Assembly: GCA_005888315.1 (NCBI GenBank)
Contig: VAWH01000018.1
Location: 1-64,000 of the forward strand
Direction: 5' to 3'
Origin: Actinomycetota bacterium
Lineage (GTDB): Bacteria; Actinomycetota; Thermoleophilia; Gaiellales; Gaiellaceae
Length of the DNA: 64,000 bases
Shown: piece by piece, positions 1-8,832 of the stretch
How the letters are laid out: each line of letters opens with the position of its first letter
Position numbering within the stretch: position 1 is the stretch's first letter
Position numbers and translations under genes: made by a program
The notes under the pieces: generated by a model
Database searches by the model: none
What the model was told of the DNA's origin: nothing
The model's input: only the letters and a program-made list of their open reading frames with translations

Positions 1-120
1 CCTCGCTACCTGCTCTACGAGGGAACGCTCGGGCTGCCTCGCGCGGGGCTCGCGGTCATGCGGGCCGAGGGCCAGCTGCCGAAGCCGCGGCGGCGCGGGT
101 CGGCCGAGGGCGAGAGCTGA
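1..120 (+). CDS. C-terminal fragment of an unidentified protein
   Basis: An open frame enters from the left edge and ends in TGA at 118-120, giving the last 39 residues of a protein that begins outside the window. The tail is basic and ends in a short Glu/Ser-rich stretch (KPRRRG..EGES), typical of a disordered C-terminus. There is no recognisable motif, so I assign no function. Codon use (G/C at third positions) matches the neighbouring genes, which supports it being coding. Confidence 0.5.
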   Translation, partial: PRYLLYEGTLGLPRAGLAVMRAEGQLPKPRRRGSAEGES

Positions 121-173
121 GCTCGGAGCTCGCAGCCGAGCGGAGCCTCCTTCGGCTCCGGCATTGGGGGTTC

Positions 174-581
174 GTGATCATGGGGGGAGTCGCGATCGCG
201 TTGCTGCCGTGGACCGTGTACCTGAGCATCACGCTGCCGCCACGGCACGAATCGGTCCACTGGGACATCGTCTGGCCTGGGCTCGACGTCGGGATCGCGC
301 TCGCCGTCGCGGTGACCGTTGTCGCGCTCGTTCGCCTTTCGGTCAAGCTGCCGATCTACGCGTCGATCGCGGGCACGCTGCTCCTCTGCGACGCCTGGTT
401 CGACACGGTCACCTCTCAGCCGGGCTGGGAGCTGGCCTGGGCTGCCGCCGAGGCGCTCGTGGCCGAGCTTCCGCTCGCCGCGTTCTGCTTCTGGATCGCG
501 TTCGACGCCGAGTCGGTGGCCATGGCGCGCCGGTTCGTGCGGGCAGCGGCTTCGACTAGCCGTAGCGAGGCGACGGGCTAG
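174..581 (+). CDS. Small conserved-type membrane protein, unknown function
   Basis: A 135-residue protein from GTG 174 (an ATG two codons on, at 180, is an alternative). It shows about four hydrophobic segments, near residues 3-19, 37-55, 60-78 and 85-108, with short polar connections and a polar Ser/Arg tail, so it is predicted to be an integral inner-membrane protein. It ends 10 bases before the pdxS start and is probably in the same transcript. I do not recognise the family. Nothing in it suggests a role in vitamin B6 synthesis. Confidence 0.6.
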   Translation: MIMGGVAIALLPWTVYLSITLPPRHESVHWDIVWPGLDVGIALAVAVTVVALVRLSVKLPIYASIAGTLLLCDAWFDTVTSQPGWELAWAAAEALVAELPLAAFCFWIAFDAESVAMARRFVRAAASTSRSEATG

Positions 582-591
582 AATCGTGGCC

Positions 592-1476
592 ATGGCCGAG
601 CTCGGCACGATGCGCGTCAAGGGCGGCCTCGCCGAGATGCTGAAGGGCGGGGTGATCATGGACGTCACTACCGCCGAGCAGGCCCGGATCGCCGAGGAGG
701 CCGGCGCCGTCGCTGTGATGGCGCTCGAGCGGGTTCCGGCGGACATCCGCGCGGAGGGCGGCGTCGCCCGGATGGCCGATCCGGACAAGATCCGCGAGAT
801 CCAGGAGACGGTGACGATCCCGGTGATGGCGAAGGCGAGAATCGGCCATTTCGTGGAGGCCCAGATCCTCGAGTCGCTCGAGGTCGACTACATCGACGAG
901 AGCGAGGTGCTGACCCCCGCGGACACCGCCAACCACATCGACAAGTGGAAGTTCACGGTGCCGTTCGTCTGCGGCTGCACGAACCTCGGCGAGGCGCTGC
1001 GCCGCATCTCCGAGGGCGCGGCGATGATTCGCACCAAGGGCGAGGCCGGCACCGGCGACATCGTCAACGCGGTCACGCACATGCGGGCCGTCTTCGGAGG
1101 CATCCGGCGGCTCGGCTCGCTGCGCGAGGACGAGCTCTACTCGGAGGCCAAGAACCTGCAGGCCCCTGTCGAGCTGGTGCAATGGGTCGCCGAGCACGGG
1201 CGGCTGCCGGTGGTCACCTTCACTGCGGGCGGGATCGCGACTCCGGCCGACGCGGCTTTGTGCATGCAGCTCGGCGCCGACGGCGTCTTCGTCGGCTCCG
1301 GGATCTTCAAGTCGGCCGATCCGTCGACGCGCGCGAAGGCGATCGTCGAGGCGACGACGCACTACCGGGACGCCGAGGTGCTCGCGCGCGTCTCGCAGGG
1401 TCTCGGCGACGCGATGAGTGGCCTGTCCGCGGCGGCGCTGGCGCCCGAAGAGCTGCTCGAAACGCGCGGCTGGTAA
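592..1476 (+). CDS. pdxS: Pyridoxal 5'-phosphate synthase subunit PdxS
   Basis: PdxS (Pdx1) is the (beta/alpha)8 synthase that condenses ribose 5-phosphate, glyceraldehyde 3-phosphate and ammonia into pyridoxal 5'-phosphate in the cytoplasm; ammonia comes from the glutaminase PdxT. The 294-residue product has the usual family length. It carries the N-terminal [15 protein letters not shown] block, the Schiff-base lysine K81 in VMAKARIGH, the second essential lysine K149 in RTKGEAGTG, and the phosphate-binding glycine loops near the C-terminus. ATG 592 gives the family N-terminus; GTG 586 is also in frame. Its partner pdxT lies about 1 kb downstream, separated by a broken membrane-protein gene, whereas the two are often adjacent in other genomes. 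Confidence 0.97.
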   Translation: MAELGTMRVKGGLAEMLKGGVIMDVTTAEQARIAEEAGAVAVMALERVPADIRAEGGVARMADPDKIREIQETVTIPVMAKARIGHFVEAQILESLEVDYIDESEVLTPADTANHIDKWKFTVPFVCGCTNLGEALRRISEGAAMIRTKGEAGTGDIVNAVTHMRAVFGGIRRLGSLREDELYSEAKNLQAPVELVQWVAEHGRLPVVTFTAGGIATPADAALCMQLGADGVFVGSGIFKSADPSTRAKAIVEATTHYRDAEVLARVSQGLGDAMSGLSAAALAPEELLETRGW

Positions 1477-1536
1477 AGGCTTCTTCGGACAAGCTAGACC
1501 TCGGGACGTCCGGGCCCGACGTCACAGTTCGGCGCG

Positions 1537-2484
1537 ATGAACGCCGCTCGCGTGCCCTGGTCGCACGCTTCCTTCCTGGTTTATCTCGGCGGGATCACCA
1601 TCTTGGCCGCGATGCTGGCGTTCCTGTCCGTCGAATCGGGGCAAAATGGGGCCGCCGGGCTCGTCGGATGGTCGGCGCTGGTACTCGGGGTTCTCGCCAC
1701 CCTGGCGTTCCTGGCCAGGCGGAACCGCCGTTTCGTCACCGCGGGCCTCTAGGCCCTCAGCGCGGTTGCCGCCTTCGTCGTGTTCTTCGGTGCGCTGCTG
1801 GACTGGTTCGGCTGGCTGCCTGACACCCATGGGGGGCCGTTCGCCGGCTTCCGCTTCTGGTTGCTCGTGCTCGAGCTCGCGGCCGTTGTCGCCGCAGCCG
1901 TCGCGCTGCGCACGTTCCACTTCCCGCTGCTCGTTCTCGCCCTTGCCGTGACGGCGTGGTTCTTCGTCACCGATCTGCTTTCGGGGGGCGGCGACTGGTC
2001 GGCCGCCGTGACGATCGCGTTCGGCCTGGTCCTGCTAGGCGTAGCGGTGAGCGTCGACGGCGGGCAATCGAGGATCTACGGATTCTGGCTGCACGTCGTT
2101 GCCGGCCTGACGATCGGCGGAGGGCTCCTTTGGTTCTTCCACCAGGACGACTTCGACTGGATCCTGATCGGAGTCGCGGCACTTCTTTACATCGCACTCG
2201 GTGACCGCCTCGTGCGCTCGAGCTGGGTCGTCCTCGCCGCCTGGGGCCTTCTCCAGGTGACCACGCACTTCGCCGAGAGGTGGGCGGAGGTCCACTTCCT
2301 TGCGTTCTTTCCGCTCGGCGTCATCTTTTTCCCGTTCCTCGGGTTCACCACGTCCGAAACGAGTCACCAGCACATGTGGGCGGCTCCGCTCGCCTACGCG
2401 GCGCTGGGTCTCGTTTTCATCGTCATCGCTCAGCTGCTCGCGAGGCTGCACCGTGAGGCGATCCCCGCCGCCGAGCTCCTGTAG
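1537..2484 (+). pseudogene. Multi-spanning membrane protein gene interrupted by an in-frame TAG
   Basis: From ATG 1537 one frame encodes hydrophobic segments for 71 codons, meets TAG at 1750-1752, and continues open in the same frame to TAG 2482-2484. No reading frame changes across the stop, and membrane-segment spacing and codon use are the same on both sides, so this reads as one protein of about 315 residues with 8-9 membrane spans that has gained a nonsense codon. A TGG to TAG change would explain it. The downstream part could restart at GTG 1780 (234 residues). The family is not recognised. Sequencing error, true inactivation and readthrough cannot be told apart here. The final TAG lies at the edge of a short palindromic repeat. 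Confidence 0.7.
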
Positions 2485-2515
2485 TGGCCTGACCGGCGAC
2501 GTCACCGGCCGGGCC
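2483..2515 (+). repeat. Collapsed copy of the fold-back repeat (ends only)
   Basis: A 33-bp imperfect palindrome. Its left arm AGTGGCCTGACCGGC followed by GACGTC matches one end of the full element at 19778-19943 (minus-strand reading) at 20 of 21 positions. Its right arm GACGTCACCGGCCGGGCC matches the other end of that element at 16 of 18. The two ends appear joined through a shared ACGTC, as an internal deletion would leave. The upstream gene's TAG stop (2482-2484) overlaps the left end. Confidence 0.65.
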
Positions 2516-2540
2516 CCCGCCCGAATCTACAATCAACGTC

Positions 2541-3095
2541 GTGAAGATCGGCGTCCTGGCAGTGCAGGGAAACTTTCGCGAGCACGCAGCGATGCTGCGG
2601 CGGCTGGGGGCCGACCCGGTCGAGGTGCGCAAACCGGAATCGCTCGACGACCTCGACGGCCTCGTCATCCCGGGCGGCGAGTCGACAACGTTCATGCGCC
2701 TGATGCGTTTGTACGGGCTCGACGAGGCGGTGCGCGAGTTCACGGGCCCTGTGCTCGGCACCTGCGCCGGGATGATCGTGCTCGACCGCCGTCATCTGGG
2801 GGCGGTCGACATCGAGGTCGACCGGAACGCCTACGGACGGCAGGTCGCGAGCTTCGAGGCAGACCTCGCGCTCGCCGGCGACGACGAGCCCCTGCGCGGA
2901 GTCTTCATCCGCGCGCCTCGCGTCCGCGAGGTGGGGTCGGAGGTCGAGGTGCTCGCCGAGCACGACGGCGAGCCCGTGCTGCTCCGCCAAGGGCGTTTCA
3001 TCGTCGCCTCGTTCCACCCGGAGCTGACGGACGACACCCGTGTCCACGACCGCTTCCTCGAACTCGTGCGGGAGGAGGGCCATGTCCGGGCATAG
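2541..3095 (+). CDS. pdxT: Pyridoxal 5'-phosphate synthase glutaminase subunit PdxT
   Basis: PdxT is the class I glutamine amidotransferase that hydrolyses glutamine and channels ammonia to PdxS. The 184-residue product begins at GTG 2541 (KIGVLAVQGNFREH, the family N-terminus). It carries the oxyanion motif PGGEST near residue 44, the nucleophile C75 in GTCAGM, and the H159/E161 pair in FHPEL that completes the catalytic triad. It overlaps the yebC start by 14 bases, so the two are likely cotranscribed and translationally coupled. Confidence 0.96.
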   Translation: MKIGVLAVQGNFREHAAMLRRLGADPVEVRKPESLDDLDGLVIPGGESTTFMRLMRLYGLDEAVREFTGPVLGTCAGMIVLDRRHLGAVDIEVDRNAYGRQVASFEADLALAGDDEPLRGVFIRAPRVREVGSEVEVLAEHDGEPVLLRQGRFIVASFHPELTDDTRVHDRFLELVREEGHVRA

Positions 3096-3837
3096 CAAGT
3101 GGAGCTCGATCAAGCACAGGAAGGGCGCGGCGGACGCGAAGCGGGGAAAGCTCTTCTCGAAGCTCGCGCGCGCGATCATCGTCGCGGCTCGTGAGGGCGG
3201 GCCCGACCCGGCCGCTAATCTCGCGCTCCAGAACGCGATCGAGAAGGCGCGCTCCTACTCGATGCCGAAGGAAAACATCGAGCGGGCGATCGCACGCGGC
3301 TCCGGCGCCGGCACCGATAGCGAGGCGTTCGAGCAGATCGTCTACGAAGGATATGGCCCGAACGGCGTCGCGATCATCGTCGAGGCGCTGACCGACAACC
3401 GCAACCGGACGGCCGCCGACATCCGGCATGTGTTCACGAAGAACGAAGGCAGCCTCGGGACCACGGGCGCCGTCGCCTGGCTGTTCGAACGCCGCGGGAT
3501 CATCCTCGTCGACGCCGACAGGGCCGAGGAGGACAGCGTCATGCTCGCCGCCGCGGAAGGCGGGGCCGACGACGTCGCCCAGGACGGCTCGAGCTTCCAG
3601 GTCACGACCTCACTGGAGTCGCTGAGCTCCGTCCGTGAAGCGCTCGAACAGGCTGGGATCGAAATCGAGTCCGCCGAGACGACGATGGTGCCGAAGACGA
3701 CGATCGAGCTCGACGACGAGGCCGCCGCGCGCAAGACCCTGCGACTGATCGACGCCCTGGAAGAGCTCGACGACGTCAACGACGTCTACGCGAACTTCGA
3801 CATTCCCGAGCGGCTCTTGGAAGCTGTCGCGTCGTAA
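3082..3837 (+). CDS. yebC: YebC/PmpR family DNA-binding regulatory protein
   Basis: A 251-residue member of the YebC/TACO1 family, starting at ATG 3082 with the diagnostic MSGHSKWSSIKHRKG...KLFSKLAR segment. Acidic patches and the three-domain length agree with the family. Members act as transcriptional regulators (including of ruvABC-type genes) or as translation factors relieving stalling at proline runs; which role applies here cannot be told from sequence. It sits between pdxT (14-base overlap) and ruvC, the common actinobacterial arrangement. Confidence 0.93.
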   Translation: MSGHSKWSSIKHRKGAADAKRGKLFSKLARAIIVAAREGGPDPAANLALQNAIEKARSYSMPKENIERAIARGSGAGTDSEAFEQIVYEGYGPNGVAIIVEALTDNRNRTAADIRHVFTKNEGSLGTTGAVAWLFERRGIILVDADRAEEDSVMLAAAEGGADDVAQDGSSFQVTTSLESLSSVREALEQAGIEIESAETTMVPKTTIELDDEAAARKTLRLIDALEELDDVNDVYANFDIPERLLEAVAS

Positions 3838-3842
3838 CAATT

Positions 3843-3866
3843 GCGCCGGGCAGGAACGTCCGGCGC
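3843..3866 (+). terminator. Hairpin between yebC and ruvC
   Basis: GCGCCGG (3843-3849) pairs with CCGGCGC (3860-3866) across a 10-nt loop just after the yebC stop. There is no T-run, so it may be a weak terminator, an attenuator or an mRNA-stability hairpin rather than a full intrinsic terminator. Confidence 0.35.
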
Positions 3867-3884
3867 GGTGCCTAAAGTCACGGC

Positions 3885-4370
3885 GTGAAAGTTCTCGGCA
3901 TCGATCCGGGCACTGCCGCTTGCGGATGGGGAATCGTCCACGAAAGAGGAAGCCGCCTCCGGGCAGTGGAGTGGGACTGCTGGCGAACGCCGGCGGGGCG
4001 CCGCCCCGAGCTGCGCCTCAAGACGATCTTCGACGGCGTGCAGGAGCTCATAGCGGAGTTTGCGCCGGACGCCGTCGTGCTCGAGGAGTCCTTCGTCGGC
4101 GTCGACGCCCGCACCGCGCTCTCCGTCGGGCAGGCGCGAGGTGCCGTCATGGTCGCGGCCGCGGACGCCGGCGTCGAGTGCGCCGAGTACGCGCCCGCGC
4201 GCGTGAAGCAGACGGTCTGCGGCTACGGGCGCGCCGAGAAGGCGCAGGTGCAGCGGATGGTGATGGCGATCCTCGGCCTGAAGCAGCCGCCGACGCCGCA
4301 CCACGCCGCCGACGCGCTGGCGGTGGCGATCTGCCATGCGCTCGCGCCGCCCCTGCTCAAGATCGCCTGA
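3885..4370 (+). CDS. ruvC: Crossover junction endodeoxyribonuclease RuvC
   Basis: RuvC is the dimeric resolvase that nicks Holliday junctions symmetrically, working with RuvAB. The 161-residue product starts at GTG 3885. It has the RNase H-like fold signature GIDPGT with catalytic D7, the second acidic residue in VVLEESFV (E67/E68), and the C-terminal HHAADALA segment (H140, D143) that supplies the remaining metal ligands. Length is close to the 160-175 residues usual for the family. ruvA and ruvB follow, separated by a GC-rich hairpin. Confidence 0.95.
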   Translation: MKVLGIDPGTAACGWGIVHERGSRLRAVEWDCWRTPAGRRPELRLKTIFDGVQELIAEFAPDAVVLEESFVGVDARTALSVGQARGAVMVAAADAGVECAEYAPARVKQTVCGYGRAEKAQVQRMVMAILGLKQPPTPHHAADALAVAICHALAPPLLKIA

Positions 4371-4395
4371 GCCCGGCCGGCCACCCCGGCCGGGC
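4371..4395 (+). terminator. Strong GC hairpin directly after the ruvC stop
   Basis: GCCCGGCCGG (4371-4380) pairs perfectly with CCGGCCGGGC (4386-4395) over a 5-nt loop, starting at the first base after the ruvC stop codon. It lacks a T-tract, so it could lower ruvAB expression relative to ruvC or protect the ruvC 3' end. Confidence 0.4.
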
Positions 4396-4428
4396 AGGAT
4401 CGTCCGACCTCACGCTTAACCTGACCGC

Positions 4429-5001
4429 ATGATCTCGCGGCTTCGCGGGGAGGTCGTCATGCGCTCGCCGAACGGCGTCGTGCTCGACGTCGGCGGCGTC
4501 GGCTACCTCGTCAACCCGACGGCCAGCGCGCGCCGGAAGGCCGAGCCCGGGGGAGAGGTCGTGCTCGAGACCTACCTTCACGTGCGTGAGGATGTTCTGC
4601 AGCTCTTCGGCTTCGCCGAGCCGGCCGAGCGCGAGCTCTTCGAGCTGCTCCTCTCCGTGCAGGGAGTCGGGCCGAAGGTGGCGCTCGCGATCGTTTCGGG
4701 CTCTTCGCCGGACGAACTACGCCGCGCGATCGCACTTGAGGACACGGCCCGGTTCCAGGCGATTCCCGGGATCGGCAAGAAGACCGCGCAGCGAGTCGTC
4801 ATGGAGCTGCAGGAGAAGCTCGGCGCGGCGGGGGACGCCGGTGAGCCGACGCCGCTCGAGCCGAAGCCGCACCTCGTCGCCCGAGATGCGCTCGTCGAGC
4901 TCGGCTACTCGCTCGCCGAGGCGGAGGCGGCGCTCGCGGGGACGGATCCCGAGGCGTCGCCGGAGGAACGCGTCCGCGAGGCGTTGAAGAGAGCCGCGTG
5001 A
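4429..5001 (+). CDS. ruvA: Holliday junction DNA helicase subunit RuvA
   Basis: RuvA binds the four-way junction as a tetramer and loads the RuvB motor. The 190-residue product shows the N-terminal OB fold ([10 protein letters not shown]...[12 protein letters not shown]), two helix-hairpin-helix motifs around GVGPKVAL (near residue 79) and [10 protein letters not shown] (near residue 114), and a C-terminal three-helix RuvB-binding domain ([19 protein letters not shown]). Its TGA overlaps the ruvB GTG, so the two are translationally coupled. Confidence 0.96.
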   Translation: MISRLRGEVVMRSPNGVVLDVGGVGYLVNPTASARRKAEPGGEVVLETYLHVREDVLQLFGFAEPAERELFELLLSVQGVGPKVALAIVSGSSPDELRRAIALEDTARFQAIPGIGKKTAQRVVMELQEKLGAAGDAGEPTPLEPKPHLVARDALVELGYSLAEAEAALAGTDPEASPEERVREALKRAA

Positions 5002-6032
5002 GCAGCCCGGCTGCAGAGGAGACCCAGTTCCTGGCGCCGTCGATCCGGCCGGAGGAGGACGAGCTCGAGCGGTCGCTGCGTCCTCGCAACCTGGGCGAGT
5101 TCGTCGGCCAGGAGCGCGTCAAGGAGCAACTCGCGATCACGCTCGAGGCCGCGCGTGGCCGCAAGGAGGCGCTCGACCATCTCCTGCTGATCGGCCCGCC
5201 TGGCCTGGGCAAGACAAGCCTCGCTTACATCGTCCGCGAAGAGCTCGGCGTGGGGCTGCGCACGGTCGCGGGACCGGCGCTTGAACGAAAGGGCGATGTG
5301 GCGGCGATTCTGACCGGGCTCGGCGAGCGGGACGTTCTCTTCGTCGACGAGATCCACCGGCTCTCGAGCGCGGTTGAAGAGATCCTCTACCCGGCGCTCG
5401 AGGACTACCGGCTCGACATCGTCGTCGGCCAGGGCCCGGCGGCGCGGACGCTGACGCTCGACCTGCCGCCCTTCACGCTGATCGGCGCGACGACGCGCAC
5501 CGGCCTGCTGACGACGCCGCTTCGTGACCGCTTCGGGATGACGTTCCGGCTCGAGCACTACGAGCCGGACGAGCTGGCACTGATCGTCCGGCGCTCGGCG
5601 CGCATCCTCGGCGTGGAGATCTCAGAGGACGCTTCGGCCGAGATCGCGGGCCGGGCCCGGGGGACGCCGCGGATCGCGAACCGGATCCTCCGCCGCGTCC
5701 GCGACGTCGCCGAGGTTCGCCACCAGGGCAAGATCACGCTCGAGATAGCGCGCGAGGCCCTCGAGCTGATGGAAGTCGACGGGGACGGTCTCGAGCGGTC
5801 GGACCGCGCGCTGCTCCAAGCGATCGTGGAGAAGTTCGACGGCGGCCCGGTCGGGTTGTCCACGCTCGCGGTGACCCTCGGCGAGGAGCCGGACACGATC
5901 GAAGACGTGTACGAGCCGTATCTGCTCCAGCTCGGCTTCATCCAGCGAACGCCACGCGGCCGAATCGTCACGAAGCTCGGGCGCGCCCACGTCGGCGCAC
6001 CGCCCGAAACGGACAGCAGCCGGCTGTTCTAG
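4998..6032 (+). CDS. ruvB: Holliday junction branch migration ATPase RuvB
   Basis: RuvB is the hexameric AAA+ motor that drives branch migration. The 344-residue product has an N-terminal [11 protein letters not shown] segment, Walker A GPPGLGKT (66-73), Walker B DEIH (117-120), sensor 1 in GATTRTG, an arginine-finger region at LRDRFG, and a C-terminal winged-helix DNA-binding domain ending in TPRGR. GTG 4998 overlaps the ruvA stop in a 4-base GTGA. All catalytic motifs are present. Confidence 0.97.
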   Translation: MSSPAAEETQFLAPSIRPEEDELERSLRPRNLGEFVGQERVKEQLAITLEAARGRKEALDHLLLIGPPGLGKTSLAYIVREELGVGLRTVAGPALERKGDVAAILTGLGERDVLFVDEIHRLSSAVEEILYPALEDYRLDIVVGQGPAARTLTLDLPPFTLIGATTRTGLLTTPLRDRFGMTFRLEHYEPDELALIVRRSARILGVEISEDASAEIAGRARGTPRIANRILRRVRDVAEVRHQGKITLEIAREALELMEVDGDGLERSDRALLQAIVEKFDGGPVGLSTLAVTLGEEPDTIEDVYEPYLLQLGFIQRTPRGRIVTKLGRAHVGAPPETDSSRLF

Positions 6033-6112
6033 CCGGCTCGCCCGGCTCAGGCCGACAGGTCCAACCTGCAACGAAACTGTGACGTTTCGTCCACACCCGT
6101 CCGCGCGTGCCA

Positions 6113-6156
6113 GTTCGCGGGGACAGTCCCCACGAACCGCCACGGCAGGCCGTGGC
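6113..6156. repeat. Two adjacent hairpins downstream of ruvB
   Basis: GTTCG-C-GGGGA pairs with TCCCC-A-CGAAC around CAG (6113-6137). It is followed directly by GCCACGG/CCGTGGC (6139-6145 with 6150-6156) and then a run of A. GGGGACAGTCCCC hairpins recur in many bacterial genomes. These may be a transcript boundary between ruvB and the next gene, or part of the latter's leader. Confidence 0.45.
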
Positions 6157-6175
6157 AAAAAGTACGCTGGCCTCC

Positions 6176-6499
6176 ATGTCCGAGCTCTGGCTCCCGGGCG
6201 GCGCTCTCGACCTCGACGACTTCGTCCGACGCGTCCACGAACAGATCGCACGCTTCGCCGAGACCCACGGCTTAGCGCAGGCGATGGTCGAGGTCGAGCT
6301 CCGCGACGGCGCCCGCTACGTCCTCGACACGATCGCGCCCGAACCGGGCCACGGCTTCGTGACGCTGCGGCCGCACGCGACTGACAACGGCGAGCGGCAA
6401 GAACTGATCGTCCCGCTCGCTTCGGTCGCGCAGATCCGCATCGCACCGGCCGAGCAGGAGCCGCAGTTCGGCTTCGCTCTCCCCGACACGTCGGACTAG
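6176..6499 (+). CDS. Uncharacterised 107-residue protein
   Basis: An acidic soluble protein from ATG 6176 (MSELWLPGG...). It has an amphipathic helix near residues 12-35 and then an alternating strand pattern (MVEVELRDGARYVLDTI..GFVTLRP), suggesting a small alpha/beta fold. No cysteines, membrane segments or known motif are visible. It is followed 13 bases later by the YCII-type gene and may share its transcript. Codon use supports it being real; its function is unknown. Confidence 0.6.
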   Translation: MSELWLPGGALDLDDFVRRVHEQIARFAETHGLAQAMVEVELRDGARYVLDTIAPEPGHGFVTLRPHATDNGERQELIVPLASVAQIRIAPAEQEPQFGFALPDTSD

Positions 6500-6512
6500 G
6501 GTCCACGCGGCG

Positions 6513-6854
6513 ATGGAATTCGACCGCTACACGATCGCGCTGCTGATCCTGCGACCGGACGCGCCCGACCTCGACGAAGAGGCGGCGGCAGCGCTCCAGG
6601 ACGCGCACATGGCGCATCTCGCCGACCTGCACGAGGCGGGGCACCTACTCGCGGCCGGCCCGCTCTCCGACGAGAAGTTTCGCGGCCTCTCGATCCTGAA
6701 CGTCGAGCCCGAGCGGGCGCGCGAGCTGAAGGAGCAAGATCCGGCTGTTCAGATCGGCCGCTTCTCGGTCACAGTCATCCCGTGGATGGTGCCCGCCGGG
6801 GCGATGAGCTTCGCGCGGACGCGGTTTCCGCGCTCGGTTGCCGAAACCGACTGA
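6513..6854 (+). CDS. YCII-related domain protein
   Basis: A 113-residue protein matching the YciI-like ferredoxin-type fold: an opening strand (YTIALLILRPDAP), a helix rich in His (AHMAHLADLHEAGHL), the AAGPL turn that is characteristic of the family, then SILNVEPERARELKEQDPAV and a closing strand. Family members bind small molecules or act as domains of larger enzymes, and most have no assigned reaction. The His/Asp pair usual in YciI active sites (H...D) is plausible here but not diagnostic. Confidence 0.75.
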   Translation: MEFDRYTIALLILRPDAPDLDEEAAAALQDAHMAHLADLHEAGHLLAAGPLSDEKFRGLSILNVEPERARELKEQDPAVQIGRFSVTVIPWMVPAGAMSFARTRFPRSVAETD

Positions 6855-6882
6855 GGCGCCGAGTGAGCCAGGTCGCGCTCCG

Positions 6883-8061
6883 CTAGCGAACCCAAAGCTG
6901 GTCGAGCAGCAGATACCACTGGGGGTCGAACTGGTAGTTCCCGATCCGTCGAGAGAGGAAGTCGACCGCCTTCGGGTTCACGAGCGGCACCACCGGCGCC
7001 TGATCGACCACTTCGTGGTCGATTCTCGTCCAGAGCGAGGTCGCAAGCGCTGGGTCGGAGGCCACCAGCGCGCGCGCCCGCGTGATCTGGCGGTCGATCC
7101 GACGATCGCAGAACTCGGAGAAGTTCGGGTTGCGGCCCGTGTGCGGGACGAATGACCGGCAGCTCAGCAGGAAGAAGAAATTCCACGGCGAGGGGTAGTC
7201 CGCGCCCCAGGACAGGACACCCGCCTGGACCTTGAGACGCGAGTCCCCGACCTCCCCGTAGTACTTGCCGCCGGGGACCAGCTTCGCGCGGGCGCGGTAG
7301 CCCAGCGACCGCAGCAGGGGCACGGCGACGGCCCCCTCTCTCGCGTCCGCCCTGAGCCGGATTCGACGGGATCCAGACAGTCACAGCCGTCCCGCGCGTC
7401 CCGGACTGTTCAACAAGGCGACGTGCTTTCGCCAGGTCCGGACCGGACCGCTCCAGTCGACCCCGGCGGCCGGTCGGATCGTGAACGGGCAGTACGGTCG
7501 GTAGCCCGCGAAGCCCGGCGGCAGGAACTGGCAGGTCGGCTGCGCGAAATCCTGTCCGCCGACCGCACGCACGACGCTCTCCCGATCGACGGCGTAGTTG
7601 AGCGCCCGCCGCACGCGCACGTCGTTGAATGGCGGCAAGCGCGTGTTGAGGAACATGTACGTCGTCCGAGCCAGCGTGTTCCCGCGCAGCTGGCTTGCGT
7701 ACCGCGTCTGGAGCTCGCTCACCAGCCCCGGAGAGAAGCCTTCGCTGTCGAAGGCCACATCACCCGTACCGCGCTCGACCGCGCGGGCCTGGGCGGCCGG
7801 AGCGTGGCCGAGCTTCCAGACGATCGCGTCTGCGTATCCGTCGGGCTGCGCGTCCTGCGACCAGACGCGGAAGTGCGGATTGCGGACGAGTTTCAACAGG
7901 CGCCCGCGCCTGTATGCCGCGACCATGTAGGGACCGGTTGCGGGGGGCGGGCGCCGTCCGAGCTCCTTGGCCGGGGTCGCCCCCGGTACGGCGGAGGCGA
8001 AGGGCAGGCCGAGCTTGTCGAGGAAGTCCGGGTCGGGCGAACGGAGATGGAAGGTGACCGG
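6883..8061 (-). pseudogene. Decayed ABC-transporter substrate-binding protein (family 5), N-terminus missing
   Basis: Read on the minus strand from 8061, the sequence encodes the middle and C-terminal parts of a family 5 (oligopeptide/dipeptide-type) solute-binding protein: VTFHLRSPDPDFLDKLGL, then ATGPYMVAAY, VRRALNYAVDRE, and near the end LSWGADYPSP and a VPLVNP segment. The signal peptide and roughly the first 150-200 residues are absent. Around 7440 the frame shifts within a repeated GGTCC tract, so that DLAKARRLVEQSGTRGTAVT is readable only in another frame. A second shift near 7355 restores the original frame. The gene lacks permease and ATPase neighbours. It is a clear remnant, abutting the stop codon of the next gene. 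Confidence 0.85.
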
Positions 8062-8517
8062 CTAGCGCCTGAACTGCAGCTCGTGCCAGGACGGGATCGG
8101 CGCCACCTCGAGCAAGGCGCGGTCGCCGCGTGGGTCGACGTACGCGAACTCGCCCGTCTCATCCTCCCAGGCGACCTCGAGCCGGCCGTCCTTGACCCAG
8201 TGGTCCAGCCACGCGCCGCGGAAGACGAGCTTGCGCAGCCAGTAGACGAGCGACTCGCCGCCGACGAGCGAGAGCTGCTCCCAGTGACGGACTAAATAGA
8301 GGCCGAGGCCGCTACGGGGCGCGGCGATCCGGCCGTCGGCCGTCAGCTCGACCAGGTCCGAGGCCTCGTCCTCATCCAGGTCGTTACCCTCGACGAGTCC
8401 CAGCTTCACCGCCGCCGCGGTCACGCGCTGCTCGAAGTCGAAGGCGTTGAAGCTGAAGCGAAAGCCGAGGAACTCGACGACGTAATCATCACCCGAGGAG
8501 TAGCTCGGCTCCGGCAC
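8062..8517 (-). CDS. Uncharacterised 151-residue protein
   Basis: A soluble protein read leftward from GTG 8517 (PEPSYSSGDDYVVEFLGFRFSFNAFDFEQR...), with many aromatic and acidic residues and a C-terminal mixed alpha/beta pattern ending WHELQFRR. No domain is recognised. The start is uncertain because the minus strand upstream lacks a Shine-Dalgarno sequence; the AGGAGG there belongs to the divergent gene at 8533. Its stop codon is the exact boundary with the decayed binding-protein gene, suggesting a deletion joined the two. Confidence 0.6.
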   Translation of the reverse strand: MPEPSYSSGDDYVVEFLGFRFSFNAFDFEQRVTAAAVKLGLVEGNDLDEDEASDLVELTADGRIAAPRSGLGLYLVRHWEQLSLVGGESLVYWLRKLVFRGAWLDHWVKDGRLEVAWEDETGEFAYVDPRGDRALLEVAPIPSWHELQFRR

Positions 8518-8532
8518 GGAAGGAGGATAGCC

Positions 8533-8832
8533 ATGGCTAAAGTCGGCGTCATGAGCACGAGAGCCGCGGCGTTGTCGGGCCTCTTCGTCGGCGGGCTGGT
8601 ACTCGCCGTGGCGTGGGCGTTCGAGCTTCCGGCCGACCGCGTCGCGGTGCTTGCGCCTGTGATCGTCGTGATCGCGGCCGCCGTCGGGGGCCTCGCGATC
8701 TTCTGGTTTCGCGCCGCTGCGGACTCGCTGCGCGAGTCGAGGCATCCGAAGGTGATCCTTGCGGCAGCCGCCGCGGTGGTCGTGCTCGGCGTACTGCTGA
8801 CGGTACTCGGGATCCAGCTGCCGCGCGAGTAG
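8533..8832 (+). CDS. Small three-helix membrane protein
   Basis: A 99-residue protein from ATG 8533, preceded by a good AGGAGG ribosome-binding site 6 bases upstream. Three hydrophobic segments are seen near residues 10-29, 38-57 and 74-93, separated by short charged loops (FRAAADSLRESRHPK). It is predicted to be an inner-membrane protein of unknown function, divergent from the gene at 8062-8517. Confidence 0.7.
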   Translation: MAKVGVMSTRAAALSGLFVGGLVLAVAWAFELPADRVAVLAPVIVVIAAAVGGLAIFWFRAAADSLRESRHPKVILAAAAAVVVLGVLLTVLGIQLPRE

